A stretch of 64,000 bases of DNA from Paralithodes platypus (lineage: Eukaryota; Arthropoda; Malacostraca; Decapoda; Lithodidae), in contig CM064523.1 of the NCBI GenBank assembly GCA_032716605.1, positions 37,742,515 through 37,806,514 of the forward strand, read 5' to 3'. Every line of letters begins with the position of its first letter. Within the stretch, counting starts at the first letter, position 1. Made by a program: the position numbers and the translations under genes. Shown here piece by piece: positions 31,412 to 44,507 of the stretch. The notes beneath the pieces are model-generated. The model was not told where the DNA came from, ran no database searches, and saw nothing but the letters and a program-made list of their open reading frames with translations.

Positions 31412-34030
31412 AACTGCTAAAAAACTCATGACAGATATAATATGACATCCCATGAAATAAACATCAAACAATTATGTGTCGCATATATTATTAAACTAAT
31501 ATGCGTGATAACTGCCCTTTGATTGGTTTTGTGTGACATTTTTCGAAGGAAGTTGTTCATTGGCACCACCGATTGTTACAAAACTCATCATATTGAATGG
31601 TAAATATGCTTTATATGTTTACTTTCAGCTTGCACAATAAATAAGAATATTTAGGGGAAACAACTCTCTCAAATATCAAAGGCAAACCCTCAATGCACTA
31701 TTTTCTAACGTCCCATCGACCCCATTGTCTATAATAATAATTACTAAATAATAGTAATATATATAGTGGCAATATTATAGCTTCAAAGCTCACAGGTCAA
31801 TAAATATAGCACTCTGTATGATATCCTTCGAAATACCAGCTTATGAGTTAAAGGGTGGCAGCTTACGAGTTACACATTTATAAGAATTAGCTCACCATAA
31901 TTCAATTATTGTTAATCTAGTTTACAAAACCAGTGCACAAGATTCCTGATTATTTTTTGGCTATCAACAGTTGACGATAAAAGCGCTCGTGTGATACCCC
32001 ATTTAACATTATTAAAGCATTTAATAGTTATCAATGATGTGTGGGATAGTGTTTTGTTCACGAAGCTGATATATTATTAGTCATATTTTCTTAAAACTTG
32101 TAGAGGCATTAGCTGCATAAATGTTGAAATTTGGTGGTATATAGATAAAAGGACAAGAACCTGTGTTAGTAAACAAATGTGAACATTAAACTGCAACTAA
32201 GGAAAACGTGAGGAAGAGATAACAGGTAGCACGGGGGAAATGTATATTGTGATTCAAAGGAATCAGCTACAATAACAGTAACAAGTAAAATCACCCTGTC
32301 ATATTACCTGGTTTCCATGTTCTGTTTTTACCTATATAGATCCTGCCGGAAAGCTTGCCCGTCTCATTTTCTTTAACCAAATGGAATATTGAAATATGTT
32401 TATATGACTTATGAACAGACGGCATATATTCAGTTACGTAGATCAATAAATTGATATATATTGGAGGGGTATGTTACTATAACATTCACAAATAAACATG
32501 TGAACATGTTGTATTTAAAGTCTTTATGTACAATTATCGCATTCATTACCAGCAAGCAAAACTGTTCTGGTAAATATGGAAAACATAGCAATTAACATTG
32601 TTTCCATTACTATTATCAAAACTTAGGATTTTATCCCAGCTAATATTAAGTAAACTTATATATTATGTATATGCATCGAAGTAGTCAAGTACGTAGTTAA
32701 TGTATGGTAAAACATTCGTACTTAGCTCCATAGCTGATGGTTACCTGGTAAATGTGTTGCCGTTGTCTTTCTTGGATGTCGCCTACATAAACGTAGAAAT
32801 ATAGAATCAAACATTCTCATTTGACATTGTACAGTTTGCTGTTAAAGTCATGTCTCACTTGCCATTATATTTTGTTCCCTCTATATTGAATTAACCCTTT
32901 CAGTGCGACAGTGTCTTTGTATTATTCTGGGAACACTAAATACTTTTTTTCAACCTTAGGAAGGACAAGTTGGAGCCCAAAAAGTAACCATATATATTTA
33001 ACGCTCTGACTAAAACAGCAAGATTAAATATCTCAATGATAGCCAGAATATGTTTTTAAAGTATCAGAATATAATTATGAGTTAATATTAGCTAATTATA
33101 TGGGGAAAGTGTAGGCACCAATTAAGCAGGGGAGTACCCAGGGGAGGCTACATAGGCATATGATAAGAAGTTGCTGGAACTCCTGTTTCATTTGCATGGC
33201 CTCCAGCACTGTTTCTATTTTCCCTCACCTACACAGAGACTAATCCAGCTAACTCTCTAAAACACCTCCTCCTCCTATTAATTTCACTATACTTAACAAT
33301 ATTACCACACTTCTTTCCAACACACTTAAATTACCTCTAACGTGCCTTGATAGTGACTCTTTGTCACTGTTTCAACTTTGGAGGGGGGGGGGGGGGGCTC
33401 TTGTTACAGGCACCTTCGCCTTTTGTCTCTTTCATGGACATAGACAAACCACATTCAAGATGGCTAAATAATGTTGGACGTATATGAAACTCTTTCAGGA
33501 ACCCAGTTGAATCTGTATATTGTTTGATACCTTTTTCAGAAAAGACTAATTTGGTTATAATATAGTTACATCCATTCATAGAGGTCCTTCTTAAGCCAAG
33601 GAAAGTCAGCTGGTAGTAGCGTTTATATCCAACACACTCGTATGGTTATATTGCATGGTACGATATCGCTTCATAAGACGTCAATATTCACAACTTCACC
33701 TTCAATGTTATCTTATTATAAGAACAACATTATTATACCTAATCGTATTAATGCTTGACAAATAATCTTGAAGCACTAAACAAGGAGTTAATGCCATATA
33801 TAATAAAGTTCTCTTAATCTATAACTACTGTTCAATCATCTGGTGCCCCGTTGAAGGAACTAATGCAGTCTCTTCACTGATTTATTAAGGTGACAGTTAC
33901 AATGTGGTGTATAATCTATCTTATTCTAGTTACATTATAGTTTTCCTTATTGTACCAGTACCTCCCTACAATCAACCTAGTTGTTCCCCAATTCGGCCCT
34001 CCGCCTCGACCATTTCATAGTCCAAATCTC
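31412..34030. other. AT-rich stretch with no recognised feature
   Basis: No open frame with family motifs. A poly-G run lies at about 33380-33397. TTAACCCTTTCAGTGCG at about 32892 resembles an end of MITE U, but I see no matching second end. The 3' untranslated part of the LINE at 34031 may occupy the last few hundred bases. Confidence 0.5.
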
Positions 34031-35755
34031 TCACTCTTGTCCTCTGTAGTGGGAGGACCTTGTACCCCTGAGACATAGGAGTGCAGACCTGAGAAGAGAG
34101 AAAGTGAGCCGGCATCTCATCCAAGTTATGACTTGGCTTCTATGCTGGTGCTTTTTCTCCGATGTTTGTTCAGCTAATCTGGCATAGAAGACACTTGCAG
34201 AAGGTCCCATTCCTCCCGACGATGAGAAGACCAGAGGAGTAAAGCTTCCTTGATCCCTGTTCAAAATTCTTTCTTCATAAGCGCGTTTTTTCTCACTTTC
34301 GTTTCTCAGGTATGCCGCCTTGTGTCCTCGCTCACGATATGTTTGTGCTCTTGGGTTGAAGATTCTAATATCGAAAAAAGCCTGTTGTCCCCTTGTCCAA
34401 AAACCTCGAGCACTTACGTCAACTCTTGCTTCATTTGAAGTATTTGCAGTATTGTGGGCCAAGCGCTGTCCGTCCATTGGCAGAAGTTCCGGTTCGATTC
34501 TGACATCATGGCACACCTCGTCCAGCATTTGTGCAGTGATGTCTCGTACTTCATCATGCCGGATACAGATGAATCCTCCTTTCTTACAGGTCATACAGTG
34601 GTCTGAGTTGTTTATTTCACCACATGCACATTTCAGCGGCAGGTTCGAAACTGGCCACCCATACCTCAAGGCTACTGCATCATTGAATTCTTGTTTATTT
34701 AAGCTGAAGCATTTTTTCCTTTATTGGTAATGAAGTGAGCCAATTTGAAGCACCCGTATCTTGTGCCATCTCAACTCTCATTTTCAGTTCTGCACTACAT
34801 GCGGTCTTAATTTGTTCTAGGCTATGTTTCTGTCTATCTTCTCTGCTCTTTGTAATTTCCTGTCTTGCATTTCGTTGTTCCTCTTCGTCCACCTCATCAT
34901 ATTCATTTTGCTCCCGTATTTTTTCTGTCAGAGACGTAGTAAGTTTAAGGGAATTTTGGTACTCATGAGGTGCCGCCTCCACTGGGTTTATGATCCCCAT
35001 ACATCCGAACCTTGGCGGAAGAGCTAATAGATCTCTTAGGTCTTGCGTGATGCCTTCCATCTCTGTTAAAGCTGGTATGAATGCTCCTCTGATTGCTTCT
35101 TCCAGCGGTCGGAGCATCTGTCCAATGTCAGGCACTGTTCTATTAAGAAAGGTCCATCTGTGCTTAACACCATATGTGAAGGCAGTATATGCAGCATGTG
35201 GTTCAGATTTCGCAATGTCTGCCAGGGTTTTTACTTCCTTTACCCACTCCGCTACCTTTTTTCGCACATAGACTCTCTTGCATTCCTCTGTGCCTATTAC
35301 TGCTCCCAAATGGCGTTGACCATCCTTTGTAATCTTCACTCCTGTCCCATCAAAAGTCCGCACCGCTTCTTCATACTTGTCTTCTTTCACTATTAGTACA
35401 GATTTACCAGCATTAGGATTGTACCCAATGACTGCACCAACTGATTGTACTCTCTGCCACCATTGTTTGAGATCCGTTATACTTCCTGCACCTGTGAGGT
35501 CATCTGCATACGCCACTAGTTTCACTCGGGTTGTCTCATGTTTTATTTTCTGCTGCAGAAGAGATAGTGCCAGTGCGTACATTGCCATTGCCAATGGATC
35601 TCCTTGCGTTGTTCCTTCATTTGATTTGAGAATTTTCATTTCTTCCTTCCTTGTGCTTCCAACTATATACAGGTTAGCTGGCTCCTTATAAATGTTTTCT
35701 ATGTACTTTGCGATGCTCGGGCATTTGATCTTGATGTTGTGAATAGCTGCCTCCC

Positions 35756-36328
35756 TGTCGGGAATTTAGATAAAGAGGTTAAATTACATATCACTGGTAC
35801 ATGAAATATCCCAACAAATAGTTATAATATAATTACCAACGAGGTATTCGATGGGTGTAATCCAGTCCCCCACACGCGGCTAATTCAATTGCATGACATG
35901 TAGGAATGTTCACATAATACAATATCGATACAATGAACTTAGCTTAGAGGACTGGTGATGTAGGACTGTTGTTACTATTGTCATAGATTAATATTTGTAG
36001 CACATGGTGAACTGTGGGTTGAGTCAGAGCCGGGGGGAAGATGTTGGCTGTATGGTGTTGATTGAGAGACTAAAGGGCCGGCGTCCGTTCGCTTCGCGAA
36101 ATTACATATGGCTGCCGGCTCATAATAATTATAACCCATAACTTGGTTTCATAATACATCTAGAGCTGATGTAGATATTTATAACATTACAGTTAATATT
36201 TAACCTAACTTAAGAATAAACTACAATACACAAAGAACCAGCCAAAATCGTACAAGCGATACGATACCGCCAAATTCAAATGTCCTATTGGACCAAAACC
36301 TGTCGAGATCATTACCCTATTCCCGACA
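35756..36328 (-). repeat. BEL/Pao 3' LTR
   Basis: 573 bp starting TGTCGGGAAT and ending ATTCCCGACA. It is the 3' LTR because coding runs on the minus strand. The flanking CTCCC at 35751-35755 pairs with 43112-43116. Confidence 0.95.
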
Positions 36329-36342
36329 TATTGCCCGCCACC
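36329..36342 (-). promoter_or_regulatory. Candidate polypurine tract
   Basis: GGTGGCGGGCAATA on the minus strand directly precedes the 3' LTR, where plus-strand priming takes place. The call rests on position and purine bias. Confidence 0.45.
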
Positions 36343-36393
36343 AAAAATGATATACAGGAGCTATATACAGAGAACAAAAAAAGGACATCGAAG

Positions 36394-39300
36394 TCAAAGA
36401 TCACCTTGTTTGATCTTAGATCTCCAAAGATCCACGGAACTCATAGCCGTCCTCCTTTTGGGACGAGCGCCACCTGAAGCCTGAGGAGGATCATCCTTCT
36501 CATCATCAGCTGCCCCACTTTGAGGAGCACTGTCACCAGCACTCTCCCGCGGAGGGGTATCAGTAGAGACGCCAGGATCATCCGGCAGTTCTACATCCTG
36601 CTCCAAGGGATATAACCTTACGACTGGGCGAGTAGTAACCCCATTCGAAGTTCGTATTCTAGCAACCCTTATAAGACCATCAATGCCCTGGAACAAATCG
36701 ATAATCCTCCCAAGCTTCCAAAATAACCTAGGACGCTCATCATGAATCAGGACGATATCCCCGATACGAGGCCATCGTCGATTCGTCCCTTTGATCTTAT
36801 TAGAGTGACGCTCGCGAAGAGACAACAAATATTCTTGGGTCCACCGTTTCCATAGATCGTCGGACACCTTGTTTACATACTGGAAGCGACGACATGTGGC
36901 GTCAGCATTGCCGAACGTAGGGTCATGCAGATCTTCGTCATTTACGGACGATCTAGGAAAGGTATTAAGGGTTCGTCCACGTGTCATCATGGAAGGCGAA
37001 ATGGGTAAGAGGTCATCAACATCTGCCGAGGTATAGGTCAAGGGCCTGTCGTTGACTGACATCTCAATTTCTATTAAGATGGTTTGCAACTCCCGTCTGG
37101 TCACCAGTGCCCTTCCTAATACCTTCTTCAAGGCAGATTTGACGATACCGATTGTTCTCTCCCAAATCGCCCCGAACCATGGTGCACGTGCTGGTATAAA
37201 TCTCCATTGACAACCCTTTCCAGTGAGGATAGCCACAACCTGCGGGTCATCCATTAAACTCTGGAGATATTTAGAGGCCCCGACAAAACAAGTCGCATTA
37301 TCGCTCATAATAATTTGAGGGAAACCATTGCGGCCTGCAAAGCGTCTTAGAGTATGCAAAAACCCCTCACTGGATAGGTCGTCAATCAATTCAATATGAA
37401 TCGCTCTGGTTACCGCACATGTGAATAGAACGGCATATACCTTTATGATATTACCGGGCGATTCTCTAACATGAATCGCTCCGGTGTAGTCTACCCCGGT
37501 TACCTGAAATGGTTCAGTCCTTTGTACCCTGAACTCAGGCAAGGGAGGTAGATCAACTGGGGAGTAAGGCTTACCCTGTAATCTTTTACAGATAGTACAG
37601 CTATTGTGGATCCCTTTAATTGCTTGTCGCATCTTAGGGATCCACCAACGTTGTCGCATATACGCCAGAACATAATTTACGCCAAAATGTAGGCAGGTCC
37701 GATGGCATTGGCGAATCAACAGTTTGGTAATCAAATGAGAGGAGCTAAGGAGGACAGGATATTTTGCAGAATCAATAATGTCCGCCTTTTGTATCCTGCC
37801 TCTACACTTAATTATGCCTCCTTCCATATATAATCCTAGCTGCCTCATTAAGTTTGAGGGTTTGGCCTTTGACTCCTTGCTCAGTATTTGATGTTCAGTA
37901 GGATAAGATTCCTTTTGTACTAAACATATTAGTTTCGCTTCTGCTGATCTCAATTCATGGAGTCTGATATGCTTCGAATCTTCACTAAGGAAAGACCCAT
38001 GAGCCCGACTTCTCATGTTGTTAATGAAACGGTATATCCATGCAAATACCTGTATTACTTGATCATAGCTGCCGTAACGTTCCCACTCTACCAACTTGTT
38101 ATCCTGATGTGTAGTACTCACATTCGAACTACTTAACACATCATCTTGGGGCCGACTTGAAGGATCAGATATGTATTCCCTGAAATCCTGAGGCCATTCA
38201 GTTGGAGATGTAAGCCATGGAGGTCCATGCCACCAAATAGAGGACGACATAAACTGTTGCGCCGAGATCCCCCGGGAAATTATGTCACTGGGGTTATCCC
38301 TGGTGATCACATAGCGAAATTTAGCTGTAGGAACTAAGTTATGTATCTCATCAGTGCGATTAGAAATATAAATAGGTAACACTTTCTGGCTGTGTACCCA
38401 TGAAAGCGCTATTTGACTGTCGCTCCAGACATAGACGTTATTAATCTGTAGTATGTCTGTATAAGCATCCAGTGTAAACTTTATTAGACGAGCAGACAGA
38501 AGCAATGCAGTAAGTTCTAATTTAGGAACTGTAATCTTCTTTATAGGGGCTACCTTGGCCTTCGCTATAGCCAGTGTCGCTTCACTACAATTGCATATGT
38601 ATATGGCAGTACCGTACGCACTATTACTAGCATCAGAAAAGGCATGTAGATCCACCTGTTGACCACTAATAACCTGACGATTAAGTTGGACCCTGCAACA
38701 TGTGGAAAGGTCCGACCGAATCAACCGCCAAGTATCTTGTAACTCAGTCGGGAGGGGCGTGTCCCAATCTAGATTTAGCCGCCATAGTTGCTGTAAAAAC
38801 ATACGAGCACGGATAGTTACAGGCAGGAAAAAACCTAGGGGATCAAACAACCTCGCTGACAAGCTTAAGCAGTTTCGCTTGGTCATAAGTTCACTGCCGC
38901 ATGGGGTGTGACAGAAGGATATACAATCTGTGGTAGTGTCCCATTTGTGGCCTAAAAACTTCACCTCACTATTCTCAGTAGCTACACCGTCAGAAGCAAA
39001 TTGACCTTTCAAAAGATCACTATTAGTGGCCCATTCTCTCAAATATAGATGAGCCTTGGCAAATATATCACGGATCTCCCAGCATCTGTCGAGCAATAAG
39101 TCGTCATCGTCCCCAGTGCCTTGAAGATTGTCCACATAGATCCCATGCTTGATCTCATTCTTGAAGTCAGGATCTAGTCCAGCCTCCTCAAGATGACGCA
39201 AGATAGTAGTGTTGAGAAGGAACTGGGAACAGGTCGCCCCGAATAAGACGACTCTGAACCTGTAGACCAGATACTCTGAATCTAGATCCATTGGGTCCCG

Positions 39301-39866
39301 TGGCCATAAAAATCTTGTTGAGTCCCTGTCTTCACGATGGAGTTGAAGCATCAGGAAGGCCTTCTCAATATCGGCGACCCATGCAAACTTATGACATCTG
39401 AAGCGCAACATAATTTGCGCGAGTCAGAGACCAGGGACGGACCAGTGTACAGACAATCATTCAGGCTATAGGAGCGATCACTGGATTTAGCAGAGCAATC
39501 ATACACAATACGAACAGGAGTGGTGGAACTGTCCTTTTTAATCCCATGGTGAGCAAGGTAATGGATGTAAACCCCATACTCACCGAGATCCACTCTCTCC
39601 ACAAATCCACGTTGTACCTGCTCGTTTAAAACTGCCGCATAAGTCTCGCAATAACTTGGATCCTTGACAAACTGCTTCTGAAGGCCACGTAACCTACCAA
39701 GTGCTAGATGGAAATTAGTAGGTAATTTACTCTTGTTATCATTCCAAGGGAGCCTTACCACATACTGACCTCTGCCAGATTCATACGTTACAGTCTCTTC
39801 ATATGAGCTTAACGCTAGCTTGGACTCACGATCAAGTTCATGTGGGTCAATTCCAATATTGTCCAA
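36394..39866 (-). pseudogene. BEL/Pao pol: RT, RNase H, integrase
   Basis: The long frame (39411-36394) covers most of pol. RT: palm Asp in VADIEKAF (residue 14) and YVDNLQG (residues 92-97, where YVDD is usual). RNase H: AFSDAS (Asp260), LELTALL (Glu299), WSDSQ (Asp331). Integrase: zinc site His570, His575, Cys605, Cys608; catalytic Asp641 (VDYTG), Asp704 (MSDNA) and Glu751 (IWERT). The C-terminal domain (about residues 850-940) resembles the DUF5641 tail of this family. The RT N-terminus (39866-39351, LNEQVQRGFV, VRIVYDCSA) is in another frame, with a break near 39415. Breaks in the frame upstream cut pol off from protease. Integrase residues look intact, but expression as one polyprotein is not possible. 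Confidence 0.93.
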
Positions 39867-39916
39867 GCTTATCTATATCAGTACATGTATTATCAGGCAC
39901 ATTTGGCCTAATATAT

Positions 39917-41706
39917 TTATCTATGGGGCTTACTGCTACCTTGAGGACCGTAACCACCTCTACTTGTGTCTTGAGAGGAAGTGGCATAGTATCCAGAAAT
40001 GGCATACCCTTGGATCGTGGGGAGCATTATTAGCTTATCTACCCGCCGATATCCAGGGTGAACCAGGTCGTAGTAATAATCAGCTCCGACCAGTAGCATA
40101 ATACCATTGTTAGCAGAGAGTTGATCATCAGCCAGTTTATAACCCTTGCTTCTGAGATATTTCAAATGTGGTTGTATCTCTGATGCTATATAGAAACTGG
40201 GTAGTGTGTCGACCACAACAGCCTTGATGGGACATACCTTTTTCCTATAAACATAGGAAATCTCCACTATATCATAGTCACTGGTATCTATTTCACCAGT
40301 GAAACCATGGAGACGCAAATTCTCTTGACCCTTGCTGGTACACTTGAGCTGGGGTAATGATGACCGCAGAACGAATGACCTCTGTGAGCACTGGTCAAGT
40401 AAGGTGCGCGTCATTATAGTATTATTATTACTCCCCACTACTGGCAGCATCATAGTAGGAAGCAATTGACATTCTCGAGAAGCAATGGACATGGCAGATA
40501 CTTTATCACCCTCGCTCTTACCTTTCTCATGTGACTCTTTGGGGGTTCTCCCCTTTTCTTTGCCGTCGTGCCGATCAGACTGGGTGCAAAGGGAAAACCA
40601 ATGTTTCCCCTTGCAATACTTACAAGGTTTGATGTAGGAATTGGTGCAATTACTGTTGAAGTGGTCTCTTGCCAGACAGCTGGTATATAACTTAAGCAAT
40701 TTAGCATTGCCAATCTTCTGTGTAGCCTTAGGATACTGATACCAAAGATGACCGTGGACACTGCACAACTTACAACCTAATGATATTGGCCTTTTCTGTT
40801 TAGGAGAAGTCTGTACCGGGAAAGCTGCAGTAGATGGCGACATCTCCACTTGTTGGTAGTGTCCAGTACTCTCCATATTGAAGACTTCAGTCTGTACACC
40901 TGCACCAACACTTCCAAGTTTAGTGGAGAGTCGCTTAGTTGTCGTCTTTAGATTTCCCTTAGGGGAGAGGGTATGTTATTCAAGATATTCACACTAAATA
41001 TCTCCTCCTTGGTGACGGCCATTGTCTCCATAGATCGGAGGAGGATCTCAAAGGAGGCATAGTACTCCTTTAGGGCCATCACATCATAGGATGGAGGATC
41101 TAGCGTGAAGAACTTAGTAATTAACGCGGTCTTGATGACTTCCACTCTCCCGTAAGTTCTCTTCAGCAACTCCACTGCAGACTCGTAGCTGGTAGCTTCT
41201 AGCTTGTACCCATCGACTAACTTCAATGCCTCCCCTTTCAATTGACCACGGAGATATGTGAACCTTTGGATGGATGTGAGTGTTTTATTATGATGGACGG
41301 AACACTCAAAGATATCCCAAAATCAAGTCCAGGTAGCCGAATCCCCGGAAAAGGTAGGCAAAGTAAGCTTCGGCAGGTTAAAACCAGTCGCCTTTGGTGT
41401 ACCGGTATCCTTAACAGAGGTTGATTCTTGGGTGGAAGATAGTCTGGCTAAGGCTGTATTAACATCCTCAAAGTACTCAAGATCTGCCGACATTTCTTCT
41501 TCCACATCGTCAGTAACTGTCAATAAACCATATACCTGCTGAGCATAACTATCATAAGTAGCTAGCGATTTAGTAACAGTAGCGAATTTACCCTTTATTT
41601 GATCAACCGTGGCACTTAATAAAAATTCATCAAGATCTCTTAAACATCTATTTAAACTTCCCTTCATCCCTCCCTTAAGAATCTTAAGTTTCTTTAAATC
41701 TGTCAT
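39917..41706 (-). pseudogene. BEL/Pao gag, zinc knuckles and protease
   Basis: Start at 41706 (MTDLKKLKILKGG). The gag frame meets an in-frame TGA at 41323-41325, immediately before the conserved FWDIFE segment, and continues in the same frame to 40948 (YKLEATSYESAVELLKRTYG). A frameshift near 40955 leads to 40876-39917: Cys-rich knuckles (CKLCSVHGH, CKYCKGKHWFSLC) and a retropepsin-like segment RTLLDQCSQRSFV, where Asp161 is likely catalytic and the usual Gly two residues on is Cys. Gag packages element RNA and protease cuts the polyprotein; neither would be made whole here. Confidence 0.88.
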
Positions 41707-42516
41707 CGTTAAGGTCTAATTTTAAGCAACTTAAACTACAATGAGGTCAGACTACAAACCGTTAATCGCTTAGGAATCATGAGCGGCAAACCCCCATTAC
41801 TTAAAAAATTTACTCAAAAAGAATTACATAATACTTATATCCCCCTTGATATATACTATCGAAAGGAAATTATCTAACTAGACAAAATAATTAAATACTA
41901 AATCCATTAAAAGAAAGGGTAAGGTGAAGCTCTAATTATTGAAAGCCCTTTATAGGTAAGCCTAGTTGGTTAAGCTACAATCATGAGGTCTGACTATTGA
42001 CTGTCAATCGCTTAGGAATTAACAAAGACCGACACTCATGACCGCCACTATAAGCAACTAGGCCTAGGCTATTATGAAATTGAAATATAAAAGGTCACAT
42101 GAGAACCCTCCCCTCCAGCAAAAATAATAATGAGTCCCACAATGACAAAACACAGCAAACACCACAGGCACACCACCAAAGCGAAATGAACAGCAACCTC
42201 AGACACCTGCAGGCTGCAAACCTGCAAACCTAGCCTAGCCTATCAGCGCAAAATGGCGCCCGACGAAATTACCCCTACCTCAATCTCCAGCCCAGCCAAC
42301 CCACCAAAAAAAACGCCAAGGATCACACGCCCAAAAAACCTGGAAACTAGCCCCCAAAAAGATAGGGACGGCGCCTAAATGTTAAAAAACACGAGGGAAG
42401 AAGCTGATTCTATACCTGAGAAAGGGCAGTCGGTCCAACAACGCGCGAGGCCGCAGCCATTTGTAAACCCACAAGCGGCAAGGAAGCAAACAAAACGGTA
42501 CTACGGTAAGGAAGCC

Positions 42517-42534
42517 TTAGGGCACGAAGGACCA
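42517..42534 (-). promoter_or_regulatory. Candidate tRNA primer-binding site
   Basis: On the minus strand, TGGTCCTTCGTGCCC begins five bases inside the 5' LTR. It starts with TGG, as required to pair with a tRNA CCA end. The tRNA is not identified. Confidence 0.4.
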
Positions 42535-42539
42535 ATATT

Positions 42540-43111
42540 TGTCGGGAATTTAGATAAAGAGGTTAAATTACATATCACTGGTACATGAAATATCCCAACA
42601 AATAGTTATAATATAATTACCAACGAGGTATTCGATGGGTGTAATCCAGTCCCCCACACGCGGCTAATTCAATTGCATGACATGTAGGAATGTTCACATA
42701 ATACAATATCGATACAATGAACTTAGCTTAGAGGACTGGTGATGTAGGACTGTTGTTAATATTGTTATAGATTAATATTTGTAGCACATGGTGAACTGTG
42801 GGTTGAGTCAGAGCCGGGGGAGGAGATGTTGGCTGTATGGTGTTGATTGAGAGACTAAAGGGCCGGCGTCCGATCGCTTCGCGAAATTACATATGGCTGC
42901 CGGCTCATAATAATTATAACCCATAACTTGGTTTCATGAACATCTAGAGCTGATGTAGATATTTATACATTACAGTTAATATTTAACCTAACTTAAGAAT
43001 AAACTACAATACACAAAGAACCAGCCGAAATCGTACAAGCGATACGATACCGCCAAATTAAAATGTCCTATTGGACCAAAACCTGTCGGGATCATTACCC
43101 TATTCCCGACA
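42540..43111 (-). repeat. BEL/Pao 5' LTR
   Basis: 572 bp and nearly identical to 35756-36328. Differences include GTTAATATTG versus GTTACTATTG and small indels near 42820 and 42940. Followed by the CTCCC target duplication. Confidence 0.95.
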
Positions 43112-44507
43112 CTCCCTATTAATGGTGTTAATGGCATTTGTTGCATCCACTAGCAGTACCGCTTCACAATCTTCCTTATCATACACATTCCCCATTGCAT
43201 GTATTGCTGCTTCTCCTCCGGCTTGCTGTCCTGCACATACTTGTAAGTTGCCTACTGCTCTTTGTACATCTTTTCCAAATACTGACATGATTGTTTTTCC
43301 TATAATACTTCTAAGAACTTCGCCAACGCCTACTGGTCTAACTCCTGGATTCTTATTTAAAGGTATCAGGCGACATGCTGTCAGAGCTTCTATGTTCACG
43401 CATGGTGATGATGCCAGTTTCTTTGCCAGCATTGCTATTGCATCACATAGGTCACCCGCGGCTGAACCAAACTTGTTTTGACTTAGGAAGATCCTCCATG
43501 TCTTAGCATCTACACCTGATGGACCTGCTCCTCCCTGTGTTTTCAGTGCCTTTCTCCATACGAGGTCTCCAGTTACATTCTCATATATCACCGGGTCTGG
43601 AGGAACATATTCCCCGTCTAGTTTGGCCTCATCACTTGCTGGTTTTGCTTCTGGGTGTTTCTCCTTTAGCTGGTTCAAGATGTTTCGATTCACTTCGTGC
43701 ACCCCACTTGAGGCTTCCCCTGTGACCATTCTGACTGCTTGTGCCACTTAACCAATCCTCATGCTATTTCCCACTGATCGTGCCATATCATCTGGCTTCC
43801 TCTTTCTTCGTTGTTTTGTTTTCAGTCTTTGCTGGATTGCTCGTAATTGGCTGAGAATTTTGTCTAACTCCCCATTTTTCCACCACTCCATTCTCTGTTT
43901 CAGCGCTTTAGTGTTCTCATTCAATTTTCCCTTTGGTCTTTTTCTTTGAAGGATGAGGAATGAAAGAAGCTATCTTGATTGCCACGTGCGCCAAAGGAGC
44001 ATCCTGAACATACCTTAGGATCATACGTCTGAGTTCCCCCAGCATGTCTTTTGCGGCTTCACAAATCGGTAGTTCAAACTTATTATGTTGCCATTGTATC
44101 ACTTCTGTATAGATTTCTTTCACTAATGTTGTGAGTCCGTCACCAGAATGTCCCATCCATTCTCCACCATTCATGTTTACGTTACGAGGTCGTTCGTTCT
44201 GTTCACGATTTTCGATTATTTCTCTCTCATTATCTTCGTTGACACCATTTTCATTATTTTGCTCCACACCCCTGTTGTCTTGCGAATTATTGATTCCTGC
44301 ATTTTCTTCTGCGGGCTGCAGTTGTTGATTGTTATTTTCTGCATTTTCTCTAACAGGGTTTGCTTGTACATCTCCATTAACTACAGAGCTCGTCTCCGTG
44401 ATTTTAGCCCTGCTCATATGGTTGTTTTGGTGGGTGATAATACTGAGCACGGATGACACGTCTGGGATGGCCATGTTTCTCACGGCTGAGAAAAGTTGAT
44501 CAACCAA

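Larger units (their letters stand above)
35756..43111 (-). mobile_element. BEL/Pao LTR retrotransposon, full length
   Basis: 7356 bp with two LTRs (35756-36328 and 42540-43111) and a 5-bp target duplication CTCCC at 35751-35755 and 43112-43116. LTR ends are TGTCGGGAAT and ATTCCCGACA. The LTRs differ at roughly ten positions in 572, a young insertion by that measure. Coding order on the minus strand is gag, zinc knuckles, protease, RT, RNase H, integrase, the order of BEL/Pao. It landed in motif A of a LINE reverse transcriptase. The reading frame has several breaks, so it is not autonomous as shown. Confidence 0.97.
34031..44507 (-). pseudogene. LINE with possible restriction-like endonuclease, split by BEL/Pao
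   Basis: Two minus-strand parts, 44507-43112 and 35755-34031, collinear once the BEL element is removed. Order: Asn/Glu-rich N-terminal region (44507-43917); basic linker; RT with GGAGPSGVDAKTWR (about 43560), VRPVGVGEVLRSIIGK, motif A LLVDATNAINTINRE just before the insertion, motif B EGTTQGDPLAMAMYA (about 35610) and motif C VAYADDLTGAG (about 35510). The C-terminal domain (34669-34031) has C-x-C, H-x2-C, then CIRHDEVRD, a later EARVDVSA and AFFDIRIFNP. This resembles the Cys/His plus PD-(D/E)xK layout of R2-type endonucleases. Defects: a frameshift near 43920, an in-frame TAA at 43748-43750 and an extra A near 34697. Clade uncertain. Confidence 0.75.

Noticed and set aside
32892..32912. 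TTAACCCTTTCAGTGCG as a MITE end
   Set aside because: Similar to the right end of MITE U, but I could not find an inverted partner followed by TTAA, so no element is called.
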